Source of the DNA: Pohlia nutans
Taxonomy: Eukaryota; Streptophyta; Bryopsida; Bryales; Mniaceae
Length of the DNA stretch: 64,000 bases
Assembly: GCA_022496805.1 (NCBI GenBank)
Contig: CM040088.1
Span: 4,030,001 to 4,094,000, forward strand
Direction: 5' to 3'
Under the pieces are notes generated by a model. That model saw nothing but the letters and a program-made list of their open reading frames with translations, did not search any database and was not told where the DNA came from. Position numbers and translations under genes: made by a program. This document shows positions 24,546 to 34,809 of the stretch, in pieces (position 1 is the stretch's first letter; each line of letters begins with the position of its first letter).

Positions 24546-27014
24546 GTTTTTATTGCTAATTAAGAAGAATTTCATTCGCCTCTCCTCCAAGCTTTGCTTA
24601 TGATTGAATTTGCATGTGGTATCTGTTTATTGTTTAGTGATAAGGTAGTTCAGACTACCCTCCATACAATGACACTCCATATTATGAACGGTATTATTGT
24701 TTCAAGCAATACACATGTGACAAGTCATTTCTGTGACTGATCTATGCCTCCTACCTTGCAAGTAGGGCTTCAATTCCCAAACATGTCATAATAGAGAGGG
24801 ACAACTGCTTATGAAAATGACTCAGTTCATACTTTTGAACTAGCTTCCGACCAGTAGAAATGCAGAAACCAACAGACTCGTGATGGTATTGTAAACATAG
24901 GTCTACTTTTTAAACCCGTAAACAACAATTATGTCCTGGTGGGGCAACCCAAATTTGAATTTGAGAGTCTTTCTCATATGGGCATCATAGAACTTGTACT
25001 GTACAAATGATGGAACTTTAAAGCAACAGGCAACCTCAAAAATTCTCAAAAATTCCCCAATTATCACAACAGAATATACAGAAGGATAGGGAATCCATAC
25101 AGGCATTTTGAACAAGAGCCTATTTCTATACATCTACTTCCAATTTTTGTTTACCAAAAGAGAGATTAAAAAATGGCTTGAAATGCAATATGTTTTAAGC
25201 GGAAAATGAGACATGTATTGAAAGCAACATTAGCACATTGGCGCCCATCATTCCAATGAATGAATTTCTTTCGTCTTACAAGAATAATGGCATTCTAAAG
25301 TCATCGAATATGGCATTGCAAGATTATCAAACATTTGTGGATAGACGATTGCTCCTGGCCACATGTTTATTTACTGTAAGTAAAAAAGAGGTTGTGCCGA
25401 AAGGCACCAGTTCCTAATATAAAAAAATTGAGTGAATTGGATTTCACAAATCAGAAATTACACAAAATATGAAACCCATGTTCACATTGACGTGTGATCA
25501 TCACATGAGCAGGAACTTCAAAAGAGAAAAGTACTAAAGGAGAGCACCACAAGCATTCTGTGACACTGTAAGTTCTTCAGTTTTGCAAAACAAGAAGTGA
25601 CAAAGGGCCTTATTGCTGACTCAGTTTTGAAAAATGAGAAGTGACCCCCTGTTGCTGGCTCAGTTCCCTCTCCTAAGAGAAGTTCTGCACTTTTGAGCCG
25701 AAAGGACATATACAATACCCGTACAGCAGGCCAGTTCACAAACACTCACAGACCAGTTTACGAGCTTGAAGGAATGACTCGGCATCTCCTCATGAGGCAA
25801 CCAGACAACCACTTCACAATCTGAGGTTGACATGAAGGTCTGCTCATTCCGAGGTGGCTCCAGAAAAAGTCTGTCAAAAAGTTGGTGACAAGCATGGGCA
25901 AGGGATCTTTGTAGGTAAGTCAGTAGGGTCTGCTCATTACTGCTATGCTGGAGATGCCTCTAGAAAGGTGTCGCAGGAGCCTGTACACGAGAGCGCACAT
26001 CATGAGCCATGGATCCTAGTCAGTTGGGTGGGGTCTCAACAGCAACATGTCAATTTCAAAGCTTCAGAGCATCACCACCACAGCATGGTAAATAGACGAC
26101 TCGTTCAGTAGCATTCTATTTACAGCACAGACAGACACAGGTCCACTGGATGCAGTGATTTTAAAAATCAGCCCTTTGAGCATTCAAAGACGAGGCGGAA
26201 TTGCAGTCAAAAGAATTCACAAGTATCTGGTTGCACAATATTCTACGAGGCGGCACTGCTCTTCAAAATTCCAGCACAACATCAATCCTAGGATGACAAT
26301 GCTGCTTATGTTTGGATCTTGATACTAGAAGCACAGTATACTGCGGTAGCCTAATAATACATAACCTTTGCATAAGAGTGTCATTCAACTAGTATTGAAC
26401 AATGTGGTCTTCATTATGATACCTGCTGAAGATAGTGATTTGCAGAAACGTCGTCCTCCATTTGTTACTTCTATTGCACGAGTTAGACTTCACCTGCTCA
26501 CAGATGTGTTGCTGAGAACTCCTCGCCATCTCACCAGGAATAGTGTGAAATTTGGCATTCTGATCAATTTTAACATCGATCAAAACTAGTGGACATCCTT
26601 CAAGGCAATGCATTGCGTCCCTGCAACCAGTCCAAGAGGAAATTTTATAAGCCTTGACTGACAAGTGTGGATGATCAACCTCAAGCTTTGAGCAAGTGAT
26701 TCAAAAGTTTGAAGAGATTAAACCCTAAATGCCTACCAAACTTAGAACTGATATATTATATGATTCCTACAACTTTTTGGAAGTTGATGCCTAAAATGAA
26801 AATGGAATTTATCTATACAATTGAACTTGGAAAAACAATCAGAGTCCTATGCCAAATCAATTTTATTTTTAGTAATTGACTTTTGGTTCGATAAGCTGAA
26901 ATTTTGCGGCTATCAATATGGCATAATGAGTTCACTAAATGTCTCATTTAGTATACTCTAAGTCTTTTAATTTTCTATATATAGTAAATATTCTAATAAA
27001 GAAATCTTTAGCTT
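24546..27014. other. Region 3' of the ankyrin gene, no gene recognised
   Basis: It includes a somewhat less AT-rich stretch (25.7-26.3 kb) with open frames on both strands but no domain. Part may be untranslated 3' sequence of the ankyrin gene ending at 27015. Confidence 0.4.
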
Positions 27015-28941
27015 TCATGAGCATTTGAATTTCTCAATATTTGGGAGACTGCACACCTGATTATCGAGGATTGTGCAGACCCTGGGACACGACTCTGTTA
27101 GCAGCTTCACCACCGCTGTATGGCCCTGCATCGCTGCTCATCATAGAATTAAAATCACTTTATGCAAGCGATACCAAACGGTTCATAGTGGTTTCAAACA
27201 GGAGGAAAATTGATCAAGAGTACTTCTTAATCATATTAGACATTCACAGAGGAAAAAAAAAACAATTGCATCGTTAATTCAGAGCATAATGCATGATAGA
27301 GCAACTCAGATCCATCATAATCCTTAAAGGACAAAGAAGCCAGAATTGGGCCTCATGTCTTTTTTTTTGCAGGATTGAGTAGGTCCTATGTGAATTTCCT
27401 TTTGTTCAAATTTATTTGTTAATTTATCAACACATGCAATGTTCTTCACTGATTCCAATGATATGATATTCCAGTCCCATCTGAATTATATTTTCAACAA
27501 CACAATCGCTTGAATTTGTCATTTAAAACCGTGAATCCTTGGTCCTTTAGGAGATACTGTGTTTGAAAGACTTACAAGCTTTATGCAGGCAAGTCTGACC
27601 GTCACTATCTTGCGCCTCCACACTTGCGCCATGCTGTAACAGAAGCTTCACCACCTCAATGTGCCCCGCATACGCTGCCCGGTGCAGGCTTGTAGCTTGC
27701 CCTGCTCGAGTCCTCCTGTCCACTTGCGCCCCACTCTGCAGCTTGCACCATACATTATCAGCTGCGAAACCTTAGGGTTAGGGTTTAGGGTTTCTTCCTG
27801 GATTCATATCTTCGTGATATGAATTGGAAACCAAAATAAGCTCGAAATCAAGCTCTGTGCTTAACTCTGTAAGGTATTTTCCAAGAACAAATCGACTTAA
27901 CCCCTAAGCGTCTAAAACGCCCAATTTGGCCATCTGCATCACTGAACTTTGCAACGGTGGCATTTCCTCATTTTACCTCGGTTTTCTTATTGCAAATACA
28001 TCGTTTTAAAGCTCTTGTTCTATACTATGAGATCAACAGTGTCGATCGTGTCAAACTGAAGTCATTTTCACTCAAACTGTTATATACATATTGTCATGAT
28101 TATTAATTTACTTTGTAGTGAAAAGTGTTTGGTCATTGTTATTTTGATCAGATGATTTGCAGCAGGGGTCCAATTTTCCTACACTACAGAAAATACACAG
28201 TGGACGCTTAGGGGTTAATGATAAGGTGAGTACCAACTCAGCACCTCTATGCATTCCCTAATATGTGCACATGGATTTGCTCTTATTGATTCTAGTTTAT
28301 GCAATGTGTGATCAACAGTGCCTTTAGTGCGTCCAACATGAATCCTTTTGTAACAGAAATAGCCTAACTGTGAAAAATGGATGATATCAATTGCGCATAT
28401 CAGCATTCCAAAAATTCGAATAAGATTCGAAACCCTAGAAAGTAAGTGTGGGTGTATGCAGGAACGGCACCTGAAGGAGGAGGAGGCAAGCGGGGACATG
28501 GCCATGGCGTGCAGCGTAATGCAGAGGAGCGTAGCCGGATTGGGCATCGCCATCTACTGAGGTGAGCCCGCGCGCCAGCAATTTGCGCATGCGGGCGACG
28601 TCTCCCACTTGCGCTGCGCCCGTTAAGCTCCTGCGGAAATCCAGTTCGTCCAGCGACTGTGAAGCTGTGACGCTCGCGTGCGCACCTCCCACACAACAGG
28701 GGCACGCATCTGCACCACTCACCATGCCCTTCATACCCATGGAATGCAGCTGCTCGTGCACTAAGTTATGATCGTCGACAGAGGAAGACGATGTTCTGGG
28801 CGGCCCTGGATCCTCAATCCCGCGCTGATCCAGCCATCGCTCGCAGGACCGATTTCGAAACAGGGCGTTAGGGCTACGCGGGACACATTTCTCATTTGTG
28901 CTGCCCCTTTTACACTGATCAGTTACTAGGGGTATCCACAA
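27015..28941 (-). CDS. Ankyrin-repeat protein, ANKRD39-like
   Basis: Three exons inferred on the minus strand: 28941-28471, 27735-27576 and 27133-27015. Phases fit (0, then 1). The order and wording follow ANKRD39: a cysteine-rich start (DACPCC), then SLDELDFRRSLTGAAQVGDV, then ankyrin repeats with GYAPLHYAARHGHVPACLLLL, ATSLHRAAYAGHIEVVKLLL and TCLHKASMQGHTAVVKLL. Ankyrin repeats bind partner proteins; the role of this family in plants is not known to me. The first ATG at 28941 gives a 67-residue extension of unclear reality; ATG 28740 fits the family length better. The stop at 27015-27017 follows a short divergent tail, so a further exon cannot be excluded. Intron 1 contains a TTAA element. 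Confidence 0.85.
27771..27793. repeat. Short interstitial telomere-like repeat
   Basis: TTAGGGTTAGGGTTTAGGGT lies in intron 1 of the ankyrin gene. A similar short tract is at 45200-45220. Confidence 0.8.
27901..28214. mobile_element. TTAA-flanked miniature element 10, in ankyrin intron 1
   Basis: Ends CCCCTAAGCGTCTAAAAC and, read inward, CCCCTAAGCGTCCACTGT. TTAA at 27897-27900 and 28215-28218. Length 314 bp. It sits fully inside the intron. Confidence 0.88.
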
Positions 28942-29234
28942 TGCACTTGTTACACATGCTGGGGCTGGATGGAAGGTCGGCCCGATTCAATCCGGCCCAA
29001 GTTTGGAGTTCGGGCCATGGCAAACCTTGTCCCAATTTCATCGAACTGGCCCAAAGATTTGGCGCCAAAATCATGCCACATAGGACGCCACATAGGAAAA
29101 ATTGCTCCTTCCGGCCCGGCCCTAGTATAAAGCCCTTGGGCTAGATTTGAAAGAATCGAGCGATCCTATTGGTTGAAATTGGTTGAAATTTGAAGAGTTT
29201 GGGTTGGCCCTCAATCCGGCCCCAAGTATAAAGT

Positions 29235-29310
29235 GGGCCTAAGGTAGGTAGGGTAAGGTAGGGTAGGTAAGGTAGAGTAGGTAAGGTAGGGTAGGTAAGG
29301 TAGGGTATGT
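29235..29310. repeat. GGTAGGGTAGGTAA-type tandem repeat
   Basis: Imperfect repeats of AAGGTAGGGTAGGT about 14 bp long abut the element that starts AAGGTAGGATGTCC. Confidence 0.9.
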
Positions 29311-29700
29311 AAGGTAGGATGTCCTAAAACCACCACCACCCCCAAATATGACATGTAGAGCTTTCTTGGGGCTACCACAGTCGAGACTCAAAACCATCAA
29401 TTTCACTATTCAAGTAAAACAATGGCATGCCAAGCATTGCGAAGAAGTAGTTGGTGGTTGTGGGTATCATTATGAGTGAAAATTAGTACCACATGGATAA
29501 ACCTAAAGGTTTGATTTGGGTCACGAAGTTCTTTTCACTTCGAAAATTTGTATCAATTTGAATATTCGAAATTAAATTGCGAAAATTTGTGCATTCCGTG
29601 AGAAACCTTATTCTAAATGACCGAAAAATATTTCTCATAAATAACCTTGTTAAAATGAGGCCATATTTTTTAAGTTGGTGGTTTTAGGACATCCAACCTT
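29311..29700. mobile_element. Miniature inverted-repeat element, GGATGTCCTAAAACCACC ends
   Basis: The 24-bp ends differ at one position (AAGGTAGGATGTCC / AAGGTTGGATGTCC, then TAAAACCACC). About 390 bp, non-coding. A second copy is at 62648-63067. Confidence 0.85.
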
Positions 29701-29771
29701 ACATAGCATGATATAATACAGCAGTGGAGCCAACACCCTCTTGCAGTGGGACCACAATCTGTTTACAATTA

Positions 29772-30131
29772 GGGCCGCTTTATACTATGACCGTCCAAGT
29801 CGAGAGGCCGTGGGATTGAGTGGCCAAACTTTGTTGAGAGTCTAAAGAAATGGGCTGAAAATAGGCAATAAAATATAGTTTTGATTTTTATGAAAAAAAA
29901 TCCACGGCCTCTCGACCATAGTTTGGGTTTCCATTCCTGTCCGACCCAAAATTCCTTCAAGAGTCCATCGCCTTGGTAAAAAAGTATTGCCATGTAGGCA
30001 TTTTGGAGGATGGCGGCCTTTGGACTTTGGCCTCTAATGTGAAGGGACGAGAGGCCGAATTCTTGGTTTCTTGCATTTTGATTGGTGGGAATCGATGGCC
30101 TCTCGACCTTCAACATAGTATGAAGCGGCCC
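29772..30131. mobile_element. Tourist-like (PIF/Harbinger) miniature element
   Basis: Ends GGGCCGCTTTATACTATG and GGGCCGCTTCATACTATG (right read inward), flanked by TTA on both sides (29769-29771, 30132-30134). A TTA duplication with G-rich ends is typical of PIF/Harbinger. It has GAGAGGCC blocks near both ends and an internal inverted pair (29805-29817 and 29902-29917). Confidence 0.85.
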
Positions 30132-30339
30132 TTAGAAACTAAATTTGCGTGGCAATGACATGGTAGTCCCAAAATTCATGGAATACAAATGGAGTTTCTT
30201 CATTACTTAGAAAACTGAATCTAAGTGCAGATTTTCTTTCGATTCAATTTTCAAGGGTGCTCCATGGCACTGTTCTATTATACTATGTACTTAATGCTTC
30301 CATCTAGTGACCCGAAATCAAAAAGGTAGAAAAAAGGAA

Positions 30340-31050
30340 AGTAGGTCCCTCCATGGAACCCTTCATTTTCAAACTTCAAAATGAGGTGGTACGAGAGGAG
30401 GGGTTCCTACCTTTTAGTCACTTAAAACTTGTCATGAAGGTAAAACACCTTCTCGATGATTCACTAAAGGCATCACAACACACTTTACCAACCACCATTC
30501 TAGACTTCCTTACAACAACAGTTAATATTTTCCACTCCTACTTCTCCTCACTGGTCACTTGTTCCACACAAATAACAAACTTCTACTCTCCATTCCCAAT
30601 AGATAAAATATTTGGATCACTCGGCAATGCCTTCCAATACAATTGGAAAGGAATGGATTGGTTACGCACACCCACATAATGAAATAAAGTCCCAGTGAGC
30701 AATCCATTAGGCAAGACTAACAGCCAAAAAAGACCCCACCACCATTTCTATACTAACTATACCAGACATCAATTGATACCAAAAAATTTCACCACATATA
30801 AGACCCTTCCCAGACACACACGTTATCACTCATTTTATTGTAGACACCATCACATATGAAGAACCAACACTCCCCCCATAACTATACAAACCACGTATCA
30901 AACCTCTTACAATACACATCGTCTGCGTATATCACCAAAATAGAAACATTGGAACATCCAATCAAATAAACTGACACTCATAACAATAGCTGATTATCTA
31001 CAAATACCTCAATGTTACACCCAAACCATTCCACCCACGCCTCCAATACA
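30340..31050 (-). pseudogene. Possible reverse-transcriptase relic
   Basis: The minus-strand translation around 30917-30950 gives VSILVIYADDVYC, like the YxDD catalytic box of reverse transcriptases. Stop codons flank it within about 20-30 residues and no other conserved block was recognised. The C-rich plus strand sets this stretch apart from its surroundings. It could be a decayed retrotransposon, or the motif may be chance. Confidence 0.25.
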
Positions 31051-31102
31051 TCAATAAAAAAAATACTAAATGGGAGTGCACTCTTCAAGTACTGTAATTA
31101 TA

Positions 31103-31344
31103 CACGTGCGTGCACAACAAGGGTATTATTTAGAACAAGCATGTACAAAATGTACGTATGGGAGACATATTTCTGTCGAGCAGAAAGTAGATATACATGG
31201 GGCTTGGAGTTAAATTTCTCATTTTTAGCCCCTGTGTACATATGGAAATGTATCTTGAGGCTGTGAGATTTGTACATATAATGCTTGATTTTAGCCAAAA
31301 AAATGTATACATGGGTGTTTTAATAATAGGGATGCACGCACGTG
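31103..31344. mobile_element. Inverted-repeat element, CACGTGCGTGCA ends
   Basis: CACGTGCGTGCA at the left and its complement TGCACGCACGTG at the right, each followed inward by an AGGG(A)TATTATT-like block. About 240 bp; the outer limits are uncertain. Confidence 0.55.
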
Positions 31345-31386
31345 ATTCCTGGTTTTATTGAATAGTGCACTCTTTGAGAGTTAATA

Positions 31387-31815
31387 CTCCCACCGTTCTA
31401 CAAAACGACCTTGTTTTCACTGAAATCCATGGGCTAAGTGTTGTCATCACTGAAATTCATGGATTGAGTTTAATTCCATGATAATAGAAGGAGTGTGTTG
31501 ACTGTGATGCAAAGCCATCAATTAAGTGAGTACAAAGAGAGTATCTTGACTGCCAAAGAGTGTACACATGAACAAAATCCATGACAATAATCCATGATCA
31601 ATATGATCAAAATCCATGATTAGCACCCGGATTAGCATGATCAAAATCCATGGATTAAGGTACTAGAAATCCATTGTCTGCAATGCCTTGAAGCAATTGT
31701 CAAGCATGCGCGAAACTAAATTGTCAATGGTGAATGAGTACAGTTGGAAATCATGGGTTTTATTTTGGAACAAAATTTAAGTCGATATCATGGTCTTTTT
31801 GTGGGACGGAGGGAA
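31387..31815. mobile_element. Stowaway-type miniature element, second copy
   Basis: Left CTCCCACCGTTCTACAAAAC and right (inward) TTCCCTCCGTCCCACAAAAA, with TA outside both ends. It contains several ATCCATG(G/A) repeats inside. Confidence 0.75.
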
Positions 31816-32164
31816 TAATTTTTAGTTGGATCGTTCATACAGTGTAGTTGTATATTACAATGTACCTCTTTTTTAGTCATGTTTGTAATTTTTGGCCCTA
31901 TTTTTTTTCCCTTTCGAGCTCAATAGAAGATTACTAAATAGAAACAAACTTACAGGACTATGAATAGTAAGTAATATCCATACCTTAAAATACAAATATT
32001 GTATTCAATTTTAAAAAAGGAGGTTGCTATATTAGAGAAACATGTGCATTTGTAATATTTTTGATGCAGTTACAATGCATTGTTTTTTTTGACAAGTGCA
32101 CTATGCTTAACTCTTTGAGGATTGTACGGTGAATCTTACAAATGAACCTCTCCACGTCGTCACT

Positions 32165-32347
32165 TTCAAGGTTTGTGACATAATTCCTCACTCTGACAGC
32201 ATCCACTGTGGTGGGCGATAGATCATCCCCGTGGCAACGTGCATTTTGTACGACATGGAGCTCGTTGCAACGCCTCACTTGTTGGAGCCAGTCTACCTAG
32301 TGGAGATGGCTCTCGATGCCATCTATAGATTTTTGAGGAATGCATAG
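32165..32347 (+). pseudogene. Elongation factor 2 (EF2) pseudogene fragment
   Basis: The plus-strand translation gives FKVCDIIPHSDSIHCGGR, a stop, then IIPVATCILYDMELVATPHL followed by LEPVYLVE. This matches the EF2 domain IV/V junction (..EVCDVVLH.DAIHRGGGQ, then IIPTARR.. and LLEPVYLVEI..). It is broken by an in-frame TAG at the GGGQ position, several lost basic residues, and a truncation after LVE. No splice sites interrupt it, which fits a reverse-transcribed copy. The opposite-strand 83-codon frame here is its shadow. Confidence 0.85.
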
Positions 32348-32605
32348 AGCTAGTACGCCACTATATGTGATCAAAGCATATCTCTGTGTCATTACAAGCA
32401 TTTTGAGGCCTCTAAAAGGCTGCTAAAATTGCCGTGCAAAAAAATTATAATTAATTTTAAAAAATAAATCTGATGTGTCCGAATTTTAGCCATGTCAACT
32501 AGACTTTATATATATATAAAATAATAATAATAATTTATTATTATTAAAAAAATTCATGGTAGTTTGGCTGAACTCGCAACCTTTGGGAGGTCTGAAATTT
32601 CTTCT

Positions 32606-33024
32606 AAGGTGGTTACCCCATTCCCAACTGAATAAGAGATACGGATATGAGGCATTGATATTATTTAGTATCATTATTCTTTAGAGGTAGGCAAGAAGAA
32701 ATAGATTCCAACACAAGTTGAAACATAATTTTTGGATGAAGAATGAATTAGTTATAAATTTTCAAAGTTGAAGGATGACGCATCCCATTCACGTCATATA
32801 GGTACACCTCTTTCTGTTTAGAGAAGATTTGTATTGCACACACTAAAGATGCTTAAACCAACAACAACGAATGTATAACCACACTTACATATACTAAAAC
32901 CAACAAGAGAGAACCCATTACCAACTGTAACTCAAGCTACAACCAACATCATTGCAGCATTGATTGTGGATAATGCCACTAGCTGGTGGTGAAAGGAGCC
33001 AGTTGGTAATGGGGTAACCACCTT
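32606..33024. mobile_element. Miniature inverted-repeat element, AAGGTGGTTACCCCATT ends
   Basis: The left end AAGGTGGTTACCCCATTCCC and the right end read inward AAGGTGGTTACCCCATTACC are nearly identical over about 26 bp. Length about 419 bp; non-coding. Confidence 0.8.
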
Positions 33025-33477
33025 AATGTGTGAAATCGTTTGGATTCACTACAACGTTGCGAGCTACTACATCAGGACAAGCTTTCCCGCAGATCATGTT
33101 CAATCACTATCAAACAGTAAGCAGCGATCTGCTTGATTCCAGAAATTAGTATAAACAAAAATTAGTGTTGATTCAGAACTTGTCTTCATACTCTGACAAG
33201 ACGGGCACCTGCTCGCCCAACCCTATTCGTCTCTGAATGTTGTTGATGAAGCACCAAATGGGCCTATGACACCATGCTCAACACTGTAGCTTGGTATTTC
33301 AAGTATACCTTTCTACTACATGAAAATGAATATTTAGTGTGGGTGATTAATTGGCAAGCATGAATATTATCAATCTAGCAACGCCATGAGTGCACATCAC
33401 GAATGCTATAATGCCACCATTACAAGTGATGTTGAATAATATGTCCTCGTGTTAAATAATTTACACCATATTCACCC
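33025..33477. other. Intergenic DNA, nothing recognised
   Basis: No gene, RNA or clear repeat ends seen. Confidence 0.4.
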
Positions 33478-33481
33478 TTAA

Positions 33482-33717
33482 CCCTTAAATGATTACTAGT
33501 TTAGTTGTCCTCTAATATTGAGGTCTTTGTCTTTGAAAATTTCTCCTGGGTGGTGTTTAACTCAGATTGACATGATTCAAATTGGGTCAGAAAGTAGACT
33601 TGATTTCCTATTTGAATTTGAATTTTTATTTTTATTTTTTATATATATTTTTTTCATCATGGGCAACTCGTAAAAAAAGGGCAACGACCGTAAAATGGTC
33701 GTTGAGTCACTTAATGG
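33482..33717. mobile_element. TTAA-flanked miniature element 11
   Basis: Ends CCCTTAAATGATTACTAG and, read inward, CCATTAAGTGACTCAACG. TTAA at 33478-33481 and 33718-33721. Its right half (TAGACTTGATTTCCT ... GGCAACGACC) matches the right end of the element at 53805-54483. Confidence 0.78.
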
Positions 33718-33721
33718 TTAA

Positions 33722-34521
33722 ACGGCCCTGAAGCTCTTTGCAACCATATAGTATATTCTGTAATTGGTGGTATTTGATCAAAATAACAATGACCAAACAA
33801 ATTTCAGTACAAAGAAAAATTGATAATCGATTAATTATGACAATATGTATATAACAATATATTACACTTCATATAGTAAACCACAATTGAGCAATTATAA
33901 AGTTAAATAGAGGTTTCAGAGATTCATAACCATTTTAGCATCAAATCTTATTTTTACGAGCAAATTCAACTGCATCTGTTAAATGCTTACTTTTGAGGAC
34001 TTTGTAAATAGTTAGAAACTATTCTCATGTGCCTATCTAAAGGACAGTTTATTCTCGTGACCAAGAGCCGTGACCATGGGCCTCTACAATCTATGATTGG
34101 CCCCATAAACTCGTCCGGGGATGACTTGGGTGTACACTTCAAAAAATGAACTCGGACTATGGGAGTTGAGGTTACCAAAAGGGCTATAAAGTACCAAAGT
34201 GGATGATGATTCATAGTCTAAGTTCATTTTTGATGGGTCAAAGAAAAGAGGTTCTCTGACCGCAAAACCCGAAGACCATGGGTCACGCTCGTTTTGGTGC
34301 ATGGTCACTCCTCCCAATCCAAGTTCAATTTACACTATGGGAAGTAGCCTTTGGCTTTAAGAATTGTATTTTCATTTCACTTGGCATTGCAATTACTAGG
34401 AGGAAATGGAAATTACTGCCAAGAGCGTGTATTTACATTGATCAAAATGTCCCGCCATAACTGAACTACCCTTCTGGCATTCCTATACATGCTCAGCCCT
34501 CATTACAGCATTAAGGCAAAT
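33722..34521. other. Intergenic DNA, nothing recognised
   Basis: Short overlapping frames on both strands, no domain. Confidence 0.4.
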
Positions 34522-34611
34522 CACCCTATTTGTGCCACTTTGTGCACAATACATATCAGTGTCTTACATCTGGTATGTACAGAAAAAGTACATAATGGCA
34601 CAAATAGGGTG
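34522..34611. repeat. Small fold-back element, 16-bp arms
   Basis: CACCCTATTTGTGCCA (34522-34537) is the exact complement of 34596-34611. Confidence 0.8.
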
Positions 34612-34666
34612 GCATACCTTATATACATATATATCATGTTTCCTGCTTCAGGAATGGTTGTAACTA

Positions 34667-34737
34667 ATCCTCCAGGGTGAGGGTCAGTGAATATTTTAAG
34701 TTTTTCCGTTGGTAGAGCAACACGCACCCTGGAGGAT
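34667..34737. repeat. 13-bp inverted repeat downstream of the giant gene
   Basis: ATCCTCCAGGGTG (34667-34679) and its complement (34725-34737), about 70 bp past the stop codon of the giant gene. Confidence 0.75.
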
Positions 34738-34809
34738 AAAATGGATAGAATCATCCATATACTATATATGATCTATTATAAGGCACTCTGATTCAAATAC
34801 TGGCCATTT

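Noticed and set aside
25854..26664. Pair of overlapping frames on both strands
   Set aside because: No recognisable domain or splice signals; may be untranslated sequence of the ankyrin gene.
26719..26740. Another TTAA-type end (AAACCCTAAATGCC)
   Set aside because: TTAA is not intact and no right end was found; below the standard used for the others.
28896..29144. 82-codon plus-strand frame beside the ankyrin gene
   Set aside because: It overlaps the ankyrin gene's 5' end and GGCCC-rich repeats; no domain.
34700..34740. tRNA-like D-arm (GTTGGTAGAGCAAC)
   Set aside because: No T-arm, anticodon stem or acceptor pairing could be found around it; it lies within an inverted repeat.
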